Assembly: GCF_000261685.1 (NCBI RefSeq)
Contig: NZ_AJQE01000124.1
Location: forward strand, 1-36,905
From: Bradyrhizobium genomosp. I (2014)
GTDB lineage: Bacteria > Pseudomonadota > Alphaproteobacteria > Rhizobiales > Xanthobacteraceae
Length of the DNA stretch: 36,905 bases
Reading direction: 5' to 3'
Below, piece after piece: positions 7,422 through 15,071 of this stretch. The notes beneath the pieces are model-generated. The model saw nothing but the letters and a program-made list of their open reading frames with translations, was not told the origin of the DNA and made no database searches. The stretch's first letter is position 1, and each line of letters opens with the position of its first letter. The translations under genes were made by a program, and so were the position numbers.

Positions 7422-8780
7422 CTACTTGCGCACGCAGATCACGCGCACGACGGCGGCCTTTGCGTCCGTCGACGTGCCGTTCGCCGTGACCCGGTTGGCT
7501 TTCAGGAAATCGCGCACGGCATCCGCGGACACCATCACGGCTTGCGAGGCCGGCACCGATGTCGCGGGGCCCGCCAGCATCGCCGGCTTCAACAGCGCAA
7601 TGCCCGAGAACTTGCCGTCGCCATCGATCGCCGCAGCACCGGAAAACCCGACCGCCGGCGCTGGGGACAGCGCGGAACCGCTGCTCGGGCCCGGCGCCAG
7701 CGTCGCCTTGACGATCGACACGCCGCCCGCGCCACCCTGGCTCTGCGGATCGGCGATGCCGACGACATCCACGTTCGTCCTTGCCGCGCCGCCAGCGAGG
7801 CTGAACGGTTTCAGGCCGCGTGCGCCGTAGATGTGCAGGAGCGCGAGACCGCGCTCCTTGTCCTCGGCAAGACGGTCGGCATTGCCATGGCCGGCGATCG
7901 TGATCGCGAGGCAGCTGTCGGTGACGAGGCGGTCGGCAACGATCGCGCCATCGTCGCTGACGACGACGCCGGAGCCGTATTCGACGGTCTTGCGCGGCGG
8001 CGGTCCGGCCTGCGGTCCCGACGGGAACGCATTGAACGCACTCGACATCGCAATCACGACCGGCTCGACCGTGTTCTCGGTCGCCTGGTCGTAGAGGATC
8101 GTCATGGTGCGGACCTCGTCGCCCTTGAAGGTGCCGCGGACGTAAAACTTCTTCAGGCCCTGCAAGCCTGACAGCACGAAGAAGTCGGGCTTCACCACGG
8201 TGTAGTCGACCTTGCGCCCGGACGGCTCCTTCTCCAGATCGGCGAGCTTCGCCGAGGTCGGGTTCGCCTCCTTGCGGCGGCTGAGCAGCACCTGCACGGT
8301 TCGGGTCGGCGAGGTCCATTTCGAGCCGTTGGCGTCGCTCGCCTGCTGCGGCACCAGCTTGCCGGGGATGCCGAGCCGGGCGCCGCTGGTCGGCTCCGTC
8401 ACGATCTTCCAGCCGACGCTGTCCTGCTTCTTTCGCGCCGTCTCGGCGAGCGCTGCGCGCTCCTGCGGGTTGAGCACGCCGGTCGGCTTGCCGCCCTTGG
8501 CCTTCTGGTATTCCTTGATGGCGTTGACCATGCGCTCACTGACGTCGCCAGTGATGGCGCCGTTGTACTGGCCGACCCAGGCGAGGTCGGATTGCAGCGC
8601 CAGCCGCTCGGCTTTTGCCATGGCATCCGCCGTCGCCGCCGGCGTCTGCATCGCCGGTGGCTGGATCGGCACGGTCTGGACCGTCTTCGGCTTGCTGCCG
8701 GAAATCTGCGGCGTCGTCATCTGGGCGTTCGCAGCCGTGGCAGCCGCACACATCAAGGTTGCCGCAAGCATCGATCTCAT
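7422..8780 (-). CDS. Secreted peptidoglycan-binding protein with a degenerate trypsin-like domain
   Basis: The 452-residue periplasmic protein has signal peptide MRSMLAATLMCAAATAANA. The frame continues upstream to 8843, but the ATG at 8780 gives a good signal sequence. Residues about 60-110 (AWVGQYNGAITGDVSERMVNAIKEYQK) are a peptidoglycan-binding type 1 domain. The C-terminal half follows the trypsin-like (DegP-type) fold: GSGVVVSDDG, then VADRLVTDSC where a normal protease has the catalytic His, GLALL where it has DLALL, and GFSGAAAID where it has the GxSGGP serine motif. His and Asp are therefore lost and only Ser remains. It is probably a non-catalytic envelope protein. It is first in a two-gene operon with the secreted protein downstream and is divergent from the moeB-like gene. 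Confidence 0.8.
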   Translation of the reverse strand: MRSMLAATLMCAAATAANAQMTTPQISGSKPKTVQTVPIQPPAMQTPAATADAMAKAERLALQSDLAWVGQYNGAITGDVSERMVNAIKEYQKAKGGKPTGVLNPQERAALAETARKKQDSVGWKIVTEPTSGARLGIPGKLVPQQASDANGSKWTSPTRTVQVLLSRRKEANPTSAKLADLEKEPSGRKVDYTVVKPDFFVLSGLQGLKKFYVRGTFKGDEVRTMTILYDQATENTVEPVVIAMSSAFNAFPSGPQAGPPPRKTVEYGSGVVVSDDGAIVADRLVTDSCLAITIAGHGNADRLAEDKERGLALLHIYGARGLKPFSLAGGAARTNVDVVGIADPQSQGGAGGVSIVKATLAPGPSSGSALSPAPAVGFSGAAAIDGDGKFSGIALLKPAMLAGPATSVPASQAVMVSADAVRDFLKANRVTANGTSTDAKAAVVRVICVRK

Positions 8781-8954
8781 GACAAATCCAGCCAGCCCAT
8801 TGAACGCCAAGCCATTGAAGCACATCTCGTTGGTCGCGAACAATGTTGGGGTGGTTCAGGCCCGCGGCCGAGCCACCATGGTTCGAAACGGCGCTGACGC
8901 GCCTCCTCACCATGAGGGGATAGAGCGATGGCTCGGTAGGAGAGACTTAAGACG

Positions 8955-9758
8955 ATGCTGAGCCCGGACGAACTCGAACGCTATGCCCGCCATATCGTGC
9001 TGCGCGATGTCGGCGGACCCGGCCAGGCCGCGCTGAAGCGGGCCTCCGTGCTGGTGATCGGCGCCGGCGGCCTCGGCGCGCCCGCGCTGATGTATCTGGC
9101 CGCGGCCGGCGTCGGCACGCTCGGCGTGGTCGACGACGACGTGGTGTCGCTGTCCAACCTTCAGCGTCAGGTGATCCACACGACACCCGACATCGGCCGG
9201 CACAAGGTCGAGAGCGCCGCCGAACGCATCTCGGCGCTCAATCCGCATGTCCGCTTCGTCGGCCACGCCACCTGGCTCAACGCCGACAATGCGCTCAGCC
9301 TGATCGGCGACTACGACCTCGTGCTCGACGGCTCCGACAATTTCTCGACGCGCTATCTCGTCTCCGACGCCTGCTTCTTCGCCAAGCGGCCGTTGATCAC
9401 GGCGGCGCTCGGCACCTTCGACGGCTCGCTCACCACCATCCGCGCGCATGAGACGAACGAGCAGGGCGAGTTCAATCCGACCTACCGCTGCCTGTTTCCG
9501 GAAGCGCCGCCACCGGGAACCGTTCCGGCCTGTGCGGAGGCCGGCGTCATGGGGGCGCTGGCGGGCGTGCTCGGCTCGATGATGGCGCTGGAGGCGATCC
9601 GCGAGATCGTCGGCTTCGGCGACGGCCTCGTCGGCCGCCTTCTGATGATCGACGCACGCGCCATGCGCTTCGAGACGCTGCGTTACGCGCGCGATCCCGC
9701 CAACCCGCTCAACGGCGATGGGCCTGTGATCGAGGATCTAGGCATCCATCGCGAGTAG
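8955..9758 (+). CDS. moeB: MoeB/ThiF/HesA-family sulfur-carrier adenylyltransferase
   Basis: This is an E1-like enzyme that adenylates the C-terminal glycine of MoaD or ThiS for sulfur transfer in molybdopterin or thiamin synthesis. The 267 residues include the ATP-binding VIGAGGLGAPALMYLAAAGVG, the DxVxxSNLQRQ block (DVVSLSNLQRQVIH), the Mg-ligand Asp in LVLDGSDNFSTRY, and the Cys-containing VPACAEAGVMG. E. coli MoeB has two CxxC pairs for zinc. Here the region around YRCLFPEAPPPG and the C-terminus (YARDPANPLNG) lack them, so the zinc site is missing. That version seems usual in rhizobia. No moaD or thi gene is nearby, so MoeB versus ThiF is not settled. AGGAG lies upstream of the ATG. Confidence 0.85.
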   Translation: MLSPDELERYARHIVLRDVGGPGQAALKRASVLVIGAGGLGAPALMYLAAAGVGTLGVVDDDVVSLSNLQRQVIHTTPDIGRHKVESAAERISALNPHVRFVGHATWLNADNALSLIGDYDLVLDGSDNFSTRYLVSDACFFAKRPLITAALGTFDGSLTTIRAHETNEQGEFNPTYRCLFPEAPPPGTVPACAEAGVMGALAGVLGSMMALEAIREIVGFGDGLVGRLLMIDARAMRFETLRYARDPANPLNGDGPVIEDLGIHRE

Positions 9759-9844
9759 GCGCGTGGCACGGCACTGGCGATGACCGAGCGAAGCGACTGC
9801 TCCCGTTGCCGGGCGGAAACAGTCGTGCTCGGCGCGTCGCCTAT

Positions 9845-9872
9845 GCCGTCCCCTGATGGGGATCGGGACGGC
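9845..9872. terminator. Hairpin after the moeB-like gene
   Basis: A perfect 8-bp stem GCCGTCCC/GGGACGGC with a 12-nt loop lies 87 bp after the stop codon. Inside it CCCC-TGAT-GGGG can form a competing hairpin. No T-run follows, so a Rho-independent function is uncertain. Confidence 0.35.
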
Positions 9873-9878
9873 CCAAAT

Positions 9879-9896
9879 AGACACTTGCAAGTGTCT
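9879..9896. promoter_or_regulatory. Perfect 18-bp palindrome upstream of the DUF3303 gene
   Basis: AGACACTTGCAAGTGTCT is a perfect palindrome without a spacer, 61 bp before the DUF3303 start. Its length and position suit an operator for a dimeric winged-helix regulator. The matching regulator is not in the neighbourhood. Function is inferred. Confidence 0.5.
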
Positions 9897-9957
9897 CTCT
9901 TCGTGATTGAATTCGCGGCGCCGCAAGGCAAATCGGATATTTCAGATGGAGATTGCT

Positions 9958-10233
9958 ATGAAGTACATCTCGAGCTGGAAATTGCCGCCGAACTTGATCG
10001 ACTCTGCAATCGAAAAATTCCTGAAGACAGGGGGAGCACCACCGGACGGCGTGAAGATGCTCGGCCGCTGGCATGGAATGAATGGGACGGGCTTTGCAAT
10101 TTCGGAGAGCAACGACCCGAAGGCCATGTACCAATGGTATGCCCAATGGGCCAACGTGATGGAGATCACCGTCACTCCATGCGTGGAAGACGCCGAAGCC
10201 GGCCCAATCCTGGCCGCCCTGGCGAAGCAGTGA
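9958..10233 (+). CDS. DUF3303 domain protein
   Basis: This 91-residue cytoplasmic protein matches the DUF3303 pattern: MKYISSWKL start, a helix with AIEKFLKTGG, then PPDGVKMLGRWHGMNG and a C-terminal WANVMEITVTPCVED. These are small dimeric alpha/beta-barrel-like proteins of unknown role. The frame is open upstream to 9907. I chose the ATG at 9958 because GGAG lies 8 bp before it and family homology begins there. A perfect 18-bp palindrome is upstream, so the gene is probably a single regulated unit. Function is not known. Confidence 0.85.
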   Translation: MKYISSWKLPPNLIDSAIEKFLKTGGAPPDGVKMLGRWHGMNGTGFAISESNDPKAMYQWYAQWANVMEITVTPCVEDAEAGPILAALAKQ

Positions 10234-10300
10234 CTTGGCTCGGAGCGGCCGCGATACGCCGGCCGCTCCGTTCAGCTCTGCGAGCCCTGCGCGCAGCGCC

Positions 10301-11302
10301 TCACAGCATGCTCGGCAGCACGCGATCCGGCGGCTTGTGGGCGTCGAGGAAGGTGCGGATGTTGATGATCACCTTCTCGCCCATCTCGACGCGGCCTTCG
10401 ATCGTGGCCGAGCCCATATGCGGCAGCAACGTCACCTTGCCGGCCTTGGCGAGCCGGACCAGCTTCGGATTGACCGCGGGCTCGTGCTCGTAGACGTCGA
10501 GGCCGGCGCCGGCAATCTCGCCGCCTTCGATCAGCTTGATCAGCGTGTCCTCGTCAGTCACCTCGCCGCGCGCGGTGTTGACGATGTAGGCGTCTTTGCG
10601 GATCAGCTTCAGCCGCCGCGCCGAGAGCAGATGATAGGTCGCCGGCGTGTGCGGACAGTTCACCGAGATGATGTCCATCCGCGCCAGCATCTGGTCGAGG
10701 CTTTCCCAGTAGGTCGCGCCCAGCTCTTCGGCGATGACGGGCGCCACGGGACGGCGGTTGTGATAGTGGATCTGAAGGCCGAAGGCGCGGGCGCGGCGCG
10801 CGACCGCCTGGCCGATGCGGCCCATGCCGATGATGCCGAGACGCTTGCCGCCGATGCGGTGGCCGAGCATCCAGGTCGGCGACCAGCCAGCCCAGGGTTT
10901 CCCCTCCGTCAGGATCGAGGCGCCTTCGATCATCCGCCTGGGCACCGCGAGGATCAGCGCCATGGTCATATCTGCGGTATCTTCGGTCAGAACCTTCGGC
11001 GTATTGGTGACGGTGATGCCGCGGGCATGGGCGGCCGCGACGTCGATATTGTCGACGCCGTTGCCGAAATTGGCGATCAGGCGGAGCTTGCAGTCGGGCT
11101 GGTTCACGACATCGGCGCTGATGTGATCGGTCACGGTCGGAACCAGCACTTCGGCGGTGCGCGCGGCCTCCGCGATCTGCTCGGCCGACATCGGTGTGTC
11201 CTCGAGATTGATCCGCGCGTCGAACAGCTCGCGCATTCGCGTTTCGATCGAATCCGGCAGCTTGCGCGTCACCACGACGAGGGGCTTTTTCTTCACCGAC
11301 AT
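10301..11302 (-). CDS. D-2-hydroxyacid dehydrogenase (glyoxylate/hydroxypyruvate reductase type)
   Basis: The 333-residue NAD(P)-dependent enzyme is of the D-isomer-specific 2-hydroxyacid dehydrogenase family, closest in pattern to glyoxylate reductase / D-glycerate dehydrogenase (GyaR/GRHPR). It would reduce glyoxylate to glycolate or hydroxypyruvate to glycerate. The dinucleotide motif is GMGRIGQAVARRARAFG. The catalytic Arg is in NTARGEV, the Glu in DVYEHEP, and the His in LLPHMGSAT. Length and order of motifs are normal. It is convergent with the DUF3303 gene and divergent from the SH3 protein across a 327 bp spacer. The exact substrate is inferred. Confidence 0.9.
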   Translation of the reverse strand: MSVKKKPLVVVTRKLPDSIETRMRELFDARINLEDTPMSAEQIAEAARTAEVLVPTVTDHISADVVNQPDCKLRLIANFGNGVDNIDVAAAHARGITVTNTPKVLTEDTADMTMALILAVPRRMIEGASILTEGKPWAGWSPTWMLGHRIGGKRLGIIGMGRIGQAVARRARAFGLQIHYHNRRPVAPVIAEELGATYWESLDQMLARMDIISVNCPHTPATYHLLSARRLKLIRKDAYIVNTARGEVTDEDTLIKLIEGGEIAGAGLDVYEHEPAVNPKLVRLAKAGKVTLLPHMGSATIEGRVEMGEKVIINIRTFLDAHKPPDRVLPSML

Positions 11303-11629
11303 GTCCTGCTCTCATGAGGCGTCGCAGGCCGCCTCTGTCGCCAAAGGCCGGTCGTTGAGGCCTCATTAACCCGGTTGTCCGACACTGCCCTTGCCGTGTC
11401 CGTCCCCGGCGTTTCCTCCAAGTTCTCCCGACATTTCCGGCCGGAAAATCGGGGCAAACTGGTTGTTCAAGTGCCCGTCCTCTCTAGCAGAAGGCCGGGC
11501 CAAGACAAGAACCACGGGTCAAGGCTTCGGGAACACCCGCGTGGGGCGGGAAAGGGGCAGGCGCGGCAGGGGTCTTGGAATTTGGGGTGAGGATCGGGCA
11601 AGGCCGGGTCTTCGACAGGAGACGGGTTG
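11303..11629. other. Spacer between the divergent dehydrogenase and SH3-protein genes, with a hairpin and G-tracts
   Basis: I find no credible gene here. A strong dyad lies at 11427-11453: the 14-bp palindrome TTTCCGGCCGGAAA with outer CCCGA/TCGGG arms. Further on, the plus strand carries runs of three or more G at 11543, 11548, 11554, 11569 and 11584, a possible G-quadruplex just before the SH3-protein start. AGGAGA at 11617-11622 is the ribosome-binding site of that gene. Promoters are not clear. Confidence 0.45.
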
Positions 11630-12160
11630 ATGGCGTTGGGGCGTTTTTGTTCGGTGATGGCGCTCGTTTGCACCTGGTTGAGCGCCTCGGTCGGCCCCTC
11701 GCATTCGGCGAAGGACAATACCCCGCAGACCGCCAGCGGCTTGCCGGTGCCGCGCTATGTCAGCCTCAAATCGGATCACGTGAACGTTCGCGCCGGCCCG
11801 ACCAAGGACAATGACGTCGCCTGGGTCTACACCCGCGCCGGCCTGCCGGTTGAAATCACCGCCGAGTTCGAGAACTGGCGCCGGGTGCGCGATTCCGAAG
11901 GCGCCGAGGGCTGGGTCTATCACTCGCTGCTGTCGGGACGCCGCACCGCGGTCGTCACCATGAAGCACAAGGACGACCTCGCCCCGATCTACGATCGGCC
12001 CGATTCCGACAGCGCGGTTGCGGCAAAGCTCCAGGCCGGCGTCGTCACGCAGGTCAAGAAGTGCGCCGCAAACTGGTGCCGCGTCATCGGCAACGGTTTT
12101 GACGGCTGGATCCAGCAGGAGCGCCTCTGGGGCGTCTACTCGGACGAGCAGGTGAATTGA
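11630..12160 (+). CDS. Secreted protein with two SH3-type (SH3b) domains
   Basis: This 176-residue exported protein has signal peptide MALGRFCSVMALVCTWLSAS ending near SHSA. The mature part holds two bacterial SH3 repeats. The first (about 45-105) has VSLKSDHVNVRAGPTKDND and WVYHSLLSGRR. The second (about 110-170) has LAPIYDRPDSDSAVAAKL, CAANWCRV and GWIQQERLWGVY. Such proteins bind cell-wall or envelope ligands. The partner is unknown. ATG at 11630 is preferred over the TTG one codon earlier because AGGAGA lies 7 bp upstream of it. An intergenic repeat starts 10 bp after the stop. Confidence 0.85.
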   Translation: MALGRFCSVMALVCTWLSASVGPSHSAKDNTPQTASGLPVPRYVSLKSDHVNVRAGPTKDNDVAWVYTRAGLPVEITAEFENWRRVRDSEGAEGWVYHSLLSGRRTAVVTMKHKDDLAPIYDRPDSDSAVAAKLQAGVVTQVKKCAANWCRVIGNGFDGWIQQERLWGVYSDEQVN

Positions 12161-12169
12161 CCCGAAGGG

Positions 12170-12247
12170 TCATCCCGGAGCGATGCGTAGCATCGAATCC
12201 GGGATCTCGAGATTCCGGGTTCGGTGCTGCGCACCGCCCCGGAATGA
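12170..12247. repeat. Intergenic palindromic repeat after the SH3-protein gene
   Basis: The element begins TCATCCCGGAGCGATGCG and ends CCCCGGAATGA, so the ends are inverted copies. Inside are ATCCGGGATCTCGAG and GGTGCTGCGCACC sub-palindromes. This is the form of a dispersed repeat that I recognise from Bradyrhizobium intergenic regions. It probably folds into a branched stem-loop and may help terminate transcription from both sides. Confidence 0.65.
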
Positions 12248-12314
12248 CGGTCAAATAACAATGGCCGGAACAAGCCCGGCCAAGATGACGAATTCAGCAG
12301 TTCTATACTGATGC

Positions 12315-12806
12315 TCAGCGCTTCTTGCGCAGGCGCACGACCATGTCGATGCGCGAGATCTCGTAACCCTCGGGCACCTCCGGCATCTTGGACAGCGCCA
12401 GATGCGGATCCTCGATGTCGACCAGCTCGTGGCTGTTCTCGAGGTAGTAGTGATGGTGGGTCGTGACGTTGGTGTCGAAATAGGTCTTGGTGCCGTCGAC
12501 ACTGACCTGGCGGAGCAGGCCGGCATCGGTGAGCTGGTTCAACGTGTTGTAGACGGTCGCCAGCGACACCGGAACCTTGGCAAGCGTCGCCTCCTCGTAG
12601 AGCATTTCAGCCGTGAGGTGACGTGCACCCTTGCCGAACAACAGCCAGCCGAGCGCCATGCGCTGGCGCGTCGGACGGAGCCCCGCTGACTGGAGCATTT
12701 CATTGACGTCGTGCCACGGGCAGCCGGTCAGGGCCGGCTGGCGGCCGGACAGGAGGGCCGCGGTGTGGGCGTCGTCGTCGGGATGGGACGCGGTATTCTC
12801 GCTCAT
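12315..12806 (-). CDS. irr: Iron response regulator Irr (Fur family, heme-sensing)
   Basis: Irr controls heme synthesis and iron genes in rhizobia. It accumulates when iron is low and is degraded when heme binds. The 163-residue protein carries the heme regulatory motif GCPWHD at 28-33 (Cys29), the feature of the conditionally unstable Bradyrhizobium-type Irr. It also has the Fur-family winged helix (RPTRQRMALGWLLFGKG, SLATVYNTLNQL) and the histidine cluster TTHHHYY (His117-119), which binds the second heme. The open frame extends to 12884, but the start at 12806 (MSENTASH) gives the known length. It is divergent from fabA. Candidate promoter and repeats are upstream. Confidence 0.96.
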   Translation of the reverse strand: MSENTASHPDDDAHTAALLSGRQPALTGCPWHDVNEMLQSAGLRPTRQRMALGWLLFGKGARHLTAEMLYEEATLAKVPVSLATVYNTLNQLTDAGLLRQVSVDGTKTYFDTNVTTHHHYYLENSHELVDIEDPHLALSKMPEVPEGYEISRIDMVVRLRKKR

Positions 12807-12844
12807 TTCCAGATTTCGGGCACACGTGAACAATATCTCTCTGT

Positions 12845-12873
12845 AACATAAGAACAGAAAGATGCAGATGCAA
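12845..12873 (-). promoter_or_regulatory. Candidate irr promoter with GATGCA direct repeats
   Basis: Minus-strand TTGCAT (12873-12868) and TATGTT (12850-12845) are spaced by 17 bp and sit 39 bp before the irr start codon. A tandem GATGCA-GATGCA (12861-12872, reading TGCATC on the irr strand) overlaps the -35. Fur is known to bind hexamer repeats in the B. japonicum irr promoter, so this is a plausible Fur site. A TTAGAAC half-site resembling the Irr box lies further upstream (12899-12893). Assignment is inferred. Confidence 0.45.
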
Positions 12874-12951
12874 GTTTCTCGCAACTAGAGAGGTTCTAAT
12901 CAGGCTTGGAACTGCGTTGGGAGCGCGTCATTTTACCTTCATGGATGCGCT

Positions 12952-12980
12952 TTGCCACCCGAAATGGCCTGTGTTAGAGA
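12952..12980 (+). promoter_or_regulatory. Candidate promoter for fabA-fabB-fabI
   Basis: TTGCCA (5 of 6 consensus -35 bases) at 12952-12957 is followed after 17 bp by TAGAGA at 12975-12980. It would give an untranslated leader of about 170 nt before fabA. The rest of the 353 bp irr-fabA spacer shows no gene. Confidence 0.35.
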
Positions 12981-13159
12981 GCGCGCGGTTCCGCTTAGCC
13001 GGTTTTGGCGCAGCCGGGCGAGGAGGCTTGGTTCGCAGTCCATCCGGGGCTTGCGCGAGTCGCGGCCGGCGGTGGCAATTGGCGTTGCTCTCCGAACGAG
13101 ACGGGGCCCATTTTCGCCAAAAAACGCCGCTCAACCGGAATTTGAACAGAGGCTCGTCA

Positions 13160-13681
13160 ATGCTGAACAGGCGCAACGGTTACGAATACGAAGATCTGCT
13201 GGCCTGTGCCCGTGGCGAGATGTTCGGTCCGGGCAATGCCCAGTTGCCGCTGCCGCCGATGCTGATGTTCGATCGCATCACGGAAATCACCGACAATGGC
13301 GGTGAGTTCGGCAAGGGTCTCGTGCGCGCCGAGCTCGACGTGAAGCCTGACCTCTGGTTCTTCGGCTGCCACTTCAAGAACGACCCGGTGATGCCCGGCT
13401 GCCTTGGCCTGGATGCGCTGTGGCAAATGGTCGGTTTTTACCTCGGCTGGATCGGCGGCGAAGGCCGGGGCCGGGCGCTCGGCCTGAGCGAGCTGAAGTT
13501 CGGCGGCCAGGTGCTGCCCGAGGCCCGCAAGGTTGTGTACAACGTCGATATCAAGCGCGTGATGCGGTCAAAGCTCGTGCTCGGTATCGCCGACGGGTGG
13601 CTTTCGGTCGATGACCAGATTATCTATCGCGCAAAGGATCTGAAGGTCGGCCTGTTCAAGCAGGGCACGAGCCTGGGCTGA
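13160..13681 (+). CDS. fabA: 3-hydroxydecanoyl-ACP dehydratase/isomerase
   Basis: FabA dehydrates 3-hydroxydecanoyl-ACP and isomerises the product to cis-3-decenoyl-ACP, the branch point to unsaturated fatty acids. The 173-residue protein has the hot-dog-fold active site [20 protein letters not shown] with catalytic His71 and Asp85. The frame is open far upstream (to 12917), but the ATG at 13160 gives the family length and is preceded by AGAGG. It is first in fabA-fabB-fabI and divergent from irr, a conserved neighbourhood in rhizobia. fabB follows after 39 bp. Confidence 0.97.
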   Translation: MLNRRNGYEYEDLLACARGEMFGPGNAQLPLPPMLMFDRITEITDNGGEFGKGLVRAELDVKPDLWFFGCHFKNDPVMPGCLGLDALWQMVGFYLGWIGGEGRGRALGLSELKFGGQVLPEARKVVYNVDIKRVMRSKLVLGIADGWLSVDDQIIYRAKDLKVGLFKQGTSLG

Positions 13682-13720
13682 GCGCATCACCAAGAAGACA
13701 ACGATTGAGGCGAGGCTGTC

Positions 13721-14944
13721 ATGAGGCGGGTTGTGGTCACCGGAATGGGCATCGTCTCGTCCATCGGAAACAACACCCAGGAAGTGCTTGCGAGCCTTCA
13801 CGAGGCGAAGTCGGGCATTTCGCGGGCTGAGAAATATGCCGAGCTCGGCTTCCGTTCGCAGGTGCAAGGTGAGCCGACGCTCGATCCTTCGACGGTGGTC
13901 GACCGCCGCGCGATGCGTTTCCTCGGCCAGGGTGCGGCGTGGAATCACGTCGCGATGGAGCAGGCGATCCAGGACTCCGGCCTGTCGCCTGACGAAGTCT
14001 CCAACATCCGTACCGGCATCATCATGGGCTCCGGCGGTCCCTCGGCGCGCACCATCGTCGAAGCCGCCGACATCACCCGCTCCAAGGGACCCAAGCGCGT
14101 CGGCCCGTTTGCGGTGCCGAAGGCGATGTCCTCCACCGCCTCCGCGACGCTTGCAACCTGGTTCAAGATCAAGGGCGTGAACTATTCGATCTCCTCGGCC
14201 TGCGCGACGTCGAACCATTGCGTCGGCAATGCCTACGAGACCATCCAGATCGGCAAGCAGGACGTCATCTTCGCCGGCGGCTGCGAGGAGCTGGACTGGT
14301 CGCTGTCGGTGCTGTTCGACGCCATGGGCGCGATGTCTTCGAAGTACAACGACACGCCGGCCACGGCCTCGCGTCCCTACGACGTCAACCGCGATGGCTT
14401 CGTCATCGCCGGCGGCGCCGGCGTGCTGGTGCTGGAAGAGCTCGAGCATGCCAAGGCGCGCGGCGCGCGCATCTATGGCGAGATCGTCGGCTACGGCGCA
14501 ACCTCGGACGGCTACGACATGGTCGCGCCATCGGGCGAAGGCGCCGAGCGCTGCATGCGCATGGCGATGTCGACGGTGAAGACCAGGGTCGACTACATCA
14601 ACCCCCACGCGACCTCGACGCCGGCCGGCGATCCGCCGGAAATCGAGGCGATCCGAAAGGTCTTTGGCGTCGGCGAGAAGTGCCCGCCGATCTCGGCGAC
14701 CAAGGCGCTGACCGGCCACTCGCTGGGCGCCACCGGCGTGCAGGAGGCGATCTATTCGCTGCTGATGATGAACAACGGCTTCATCTGCGAGAGCGCGCAC
14801 ATCCAGGAGCTCGACCCTGTTTTCGCCGACATGCCGATCGTGCGCAAGCGCATCGACAACGTCAGGATCGGCACCGTGCTGTCGAACTCCTTCGGCTTCG
14901 GCGGCACCAACGCCACGCTGGTGTTCAGCCGGCTGGATGCGTGA
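13721..14944 (+). CDS. fabB: Beta-ketoacyl-ACP synthase I
   Basis: FabB elongates cis-3-decenoyl-ACP made by FabA and so commits chains to unsaturated fatty acids. The 407-residue protein has the KAS Cys-His-His triad at Cys161 (SSACATSNH), His296 ([12 protein letters not shown]) and His333 ([13 protein letters not shown]). It ends with the conserved [19 protein letters not shown] glycine-rich loop. It follows fabA by 39 bp with GAGGCGAGG as ribosome-binding region. Downstream, a 100 bp palindromic repeat separates it from fabI. Confidence 0.97.
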   Translation: MRRVVVTGMGIVSSIGNNTQEVLASLHEAKSGISRAEKYAELGFRSQVQGEPTLDPSTVVDRRAMRFLGQGAAWNHVAMEQAIQDSGLSPDEVSNIRTGIIMGSGGPSARTIVEAADITRSKGPKRVGPFAVPKAMSSTASATLATWFKIKGVNYSISSACATSNHCVGNAYETIQIGKQDVIFAGGCEELDWSLSVLFDAMGAMSSKYNDTPATASRPYDVNRDGFVIAGGAGVLVLEELEHAKARGARIYGEIVGYGATSDGYDMVAPSGEGAERCMRMAMSTVKTRVDYINPHATSTPAGDPPEIEAIRKVFGVGEKCPPISATKALTGHSLGATGVQEAIYSLLMMNNGFICESAHIQELDPVFADMPIVRKRIDNVRIGTVLSNSFGFGGTNATLVFSRLDA

Positions 14945-14955
14945 TCTCTGACCTT

Positions 14956-15055
14956 GTCATGCCCCGCGAAGGCGGGGCATCCAGTACGCCGCGGCTTCTC
15001 TATTTATCACGACGGTCTCTGGAATACTGGATCGCCCGCCGGCGCGGGCGATGAC
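14956..15055. repeat. Palindromic repeat inside the fab operon
   Basis: The element runs from GTCAT to ATGAC and has nested dyads: ATGCCCCGC/GCGGGGCAT (14959-14980), CCAGTA/TACTGG, and ATCGCCCGC/GCGGGCGAT (15031-15052). Its form matches a dispersed Bradyrhizobium intergenic repeat as I remember it. It lies between fabB and fabI and could dampen or process the transcript between them. An in-frame ATG at 15051 falls inside it and is unlikely to be the fabI start. Confidence 0.7.
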
Positions 15056-15071
15056 GTCGAAAATAGGAGCG

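Noticed and set aside
12917..13159. An N-terminal extension of FabA
   Set aside because: FabA homology and a good ribosome-binding site both place the start at 13160. The extension overlaps the candidate promoter and shows no domain.
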